A stretch of 5,401 nucleotides of DNA. Origin: Candidatus Bathyarchaeota archaeon (GTDB taxonomy: Archaea; Thermoproteota; Bathyarchaeia; 40CM-2-53-6). The DNA is taken from NCBI GenBank assembly GCA_005888695.1, contig VBBH01000179.1, forward strand, positions 1 through 5,401. The letters run 5' to 3'. The notes beneath the pieces are model-generated. The model was not told the DNA's origin. It saw nothing but the letters and a program-made list of their open reading frames with translations, and did not search any database. This document shows positions 5,318 to 5,401 of the stretch, piece by piece. A program made the translations under genes and the position numbers. Positions within the stretch are counted from its first letter, which is position 1. Each line of letters starts with the position of its first letter.

Positions 5318-5339
5318 TTGGAAAAAAGGGGGGTAGATC

Positions 5340-5401
5340 ATGAAGATTCAAGACGTGAAAGAGACTTTCCGAAACAGAGCTTGTTATAATGAGCTTAATC
5401 G
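5340..5401 (+). CDS. Start of an unidentified gene running off the right edge
   Basis: An ATG at 5340 opens 20 codons with no stop before the window ends. The visible product, MKIQDVKETFRNRACYNELN, is charged and helix-prone, too short to assign. Two independent signals support it: a TATA box with BRE-like flank about 26 bases upstream, and a six-G run (5328-5333) that could act as a ribosome binding site six bases before the ATG. The two are partly at odds, since the promoter spacing predicts a transcript starting near the ATG itself; initiation slightly upstream would be needed for the G-run to be in the RNA. Confidence 0.5.
   Translation, partial: MKIQDVKETFRNRACYNELN

Larger units (their letters stand above)
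4979..5339. other. Gene-free stretch with a strong inverted repeat
   Basis: No convincing gene is seen. An open frame on the minus strand (5341-4985) is poor: it starts opposite the promoter and start codon of the rightmost gene, lacks a ribosome binding site, and its translation shows no domain-like pattern. The main structure is the inverted repeat at 5007-5063, listed separately, plus the promoter near 5311. The stretch probably contains the promoter of the small minus-strand gene, though I could not locate it with confidence. Confidence 0.45.

Noticed and set aside
4985..5341. 118-codon open frame on the minus strand, ending 6 bases before the small hypothetical gene
   Set aside because: Its start lies opposite the promoter and ATG of the rightmost gene, it has no ribosome binding site, the translation shows no domain pattern, and it contains the strong inverted repeat.
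1..5401. CRISPR array, insertion sequence or phage module
   Set aside because: No regularly spaced repeats, transposase, integrase or attachment-site duplication was seen on either strand.

Overview
The window looks like a piece of an archaeal chromosome, most likely from the TACK side (a Bathyarchaeia- or Nitrososphaeria-type lineage; this placement is inference). Four things point there: the C-terminal part of a tetraether lipid synthase (Tes)-type radical SAM protein, a zinc-ribbon Elf1-type transcription elongation factor, a minimal TrmB-type winged-helix regulator, and a Ddn-family F420/flavin protein. Promoters also look archaeal: A/T-rich TATA boxes, some with purine-rich BRE-like flanks, rather than -35/-10 pairs. 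TTG and GTG starts are frequent.

Layout. Bases 1-735 (+) are the 3' end of the Tes-like gene, cut by the window edge. Bases 736-879 are gene-free but rich in inverted repeats. Bases 1650-880 (-) hold a two-gene operon of small unrecognised integral membrane proteins (4 and about 3 membrane segments, 9 bp apart). Divergent from it, 1789-2184 (+) encodes a short TrmB-like regulator, followed by a TTG-started, membrane-anchored beta-sandwich (pilin-like) protein at 2273-2746. That gene converges on a minus-strand pair read from about 3890 downwards: an Elf1 homologue with a long Glu/Ser tail (3835-3212), then a Ddn-family protein (3182-2766). Divergent from Elf1 is a PPOX-family split-barrel protein (3975-4385). 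Bases 4386-4726 have no convincing gene. A small hypothetical protein lies at 4978-4727 (-), then 4979-5339 is gene-free with a strong inverted repeat. A well-formed promoter near 5311 leads into the first 20 codons of a gene running off the right edge (5340 onwards).

How the parts relate. Nothing shows that the genes form one dedicated system. Local units are the membrane-protein pair, which shares a divergent promoter region with the TrmB-like regulator (a plausible but unproven regulatory pair), the elf1-ddn co-directional pair, and the elf1/PPOX divergent promoter. Tes makes membrane-spanning tetraether lipids, Elf1 acts on RNA polymerase, and the two split-barrel proteins bind flavin or F420 for redox chemistry. 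I found no CRISPR array, insertion sequence, tRNA or rRNA. The window reads as ordinary archaeal core genome with a few unassigned proteins and some structured intergenic DNA, not as an evident new system.
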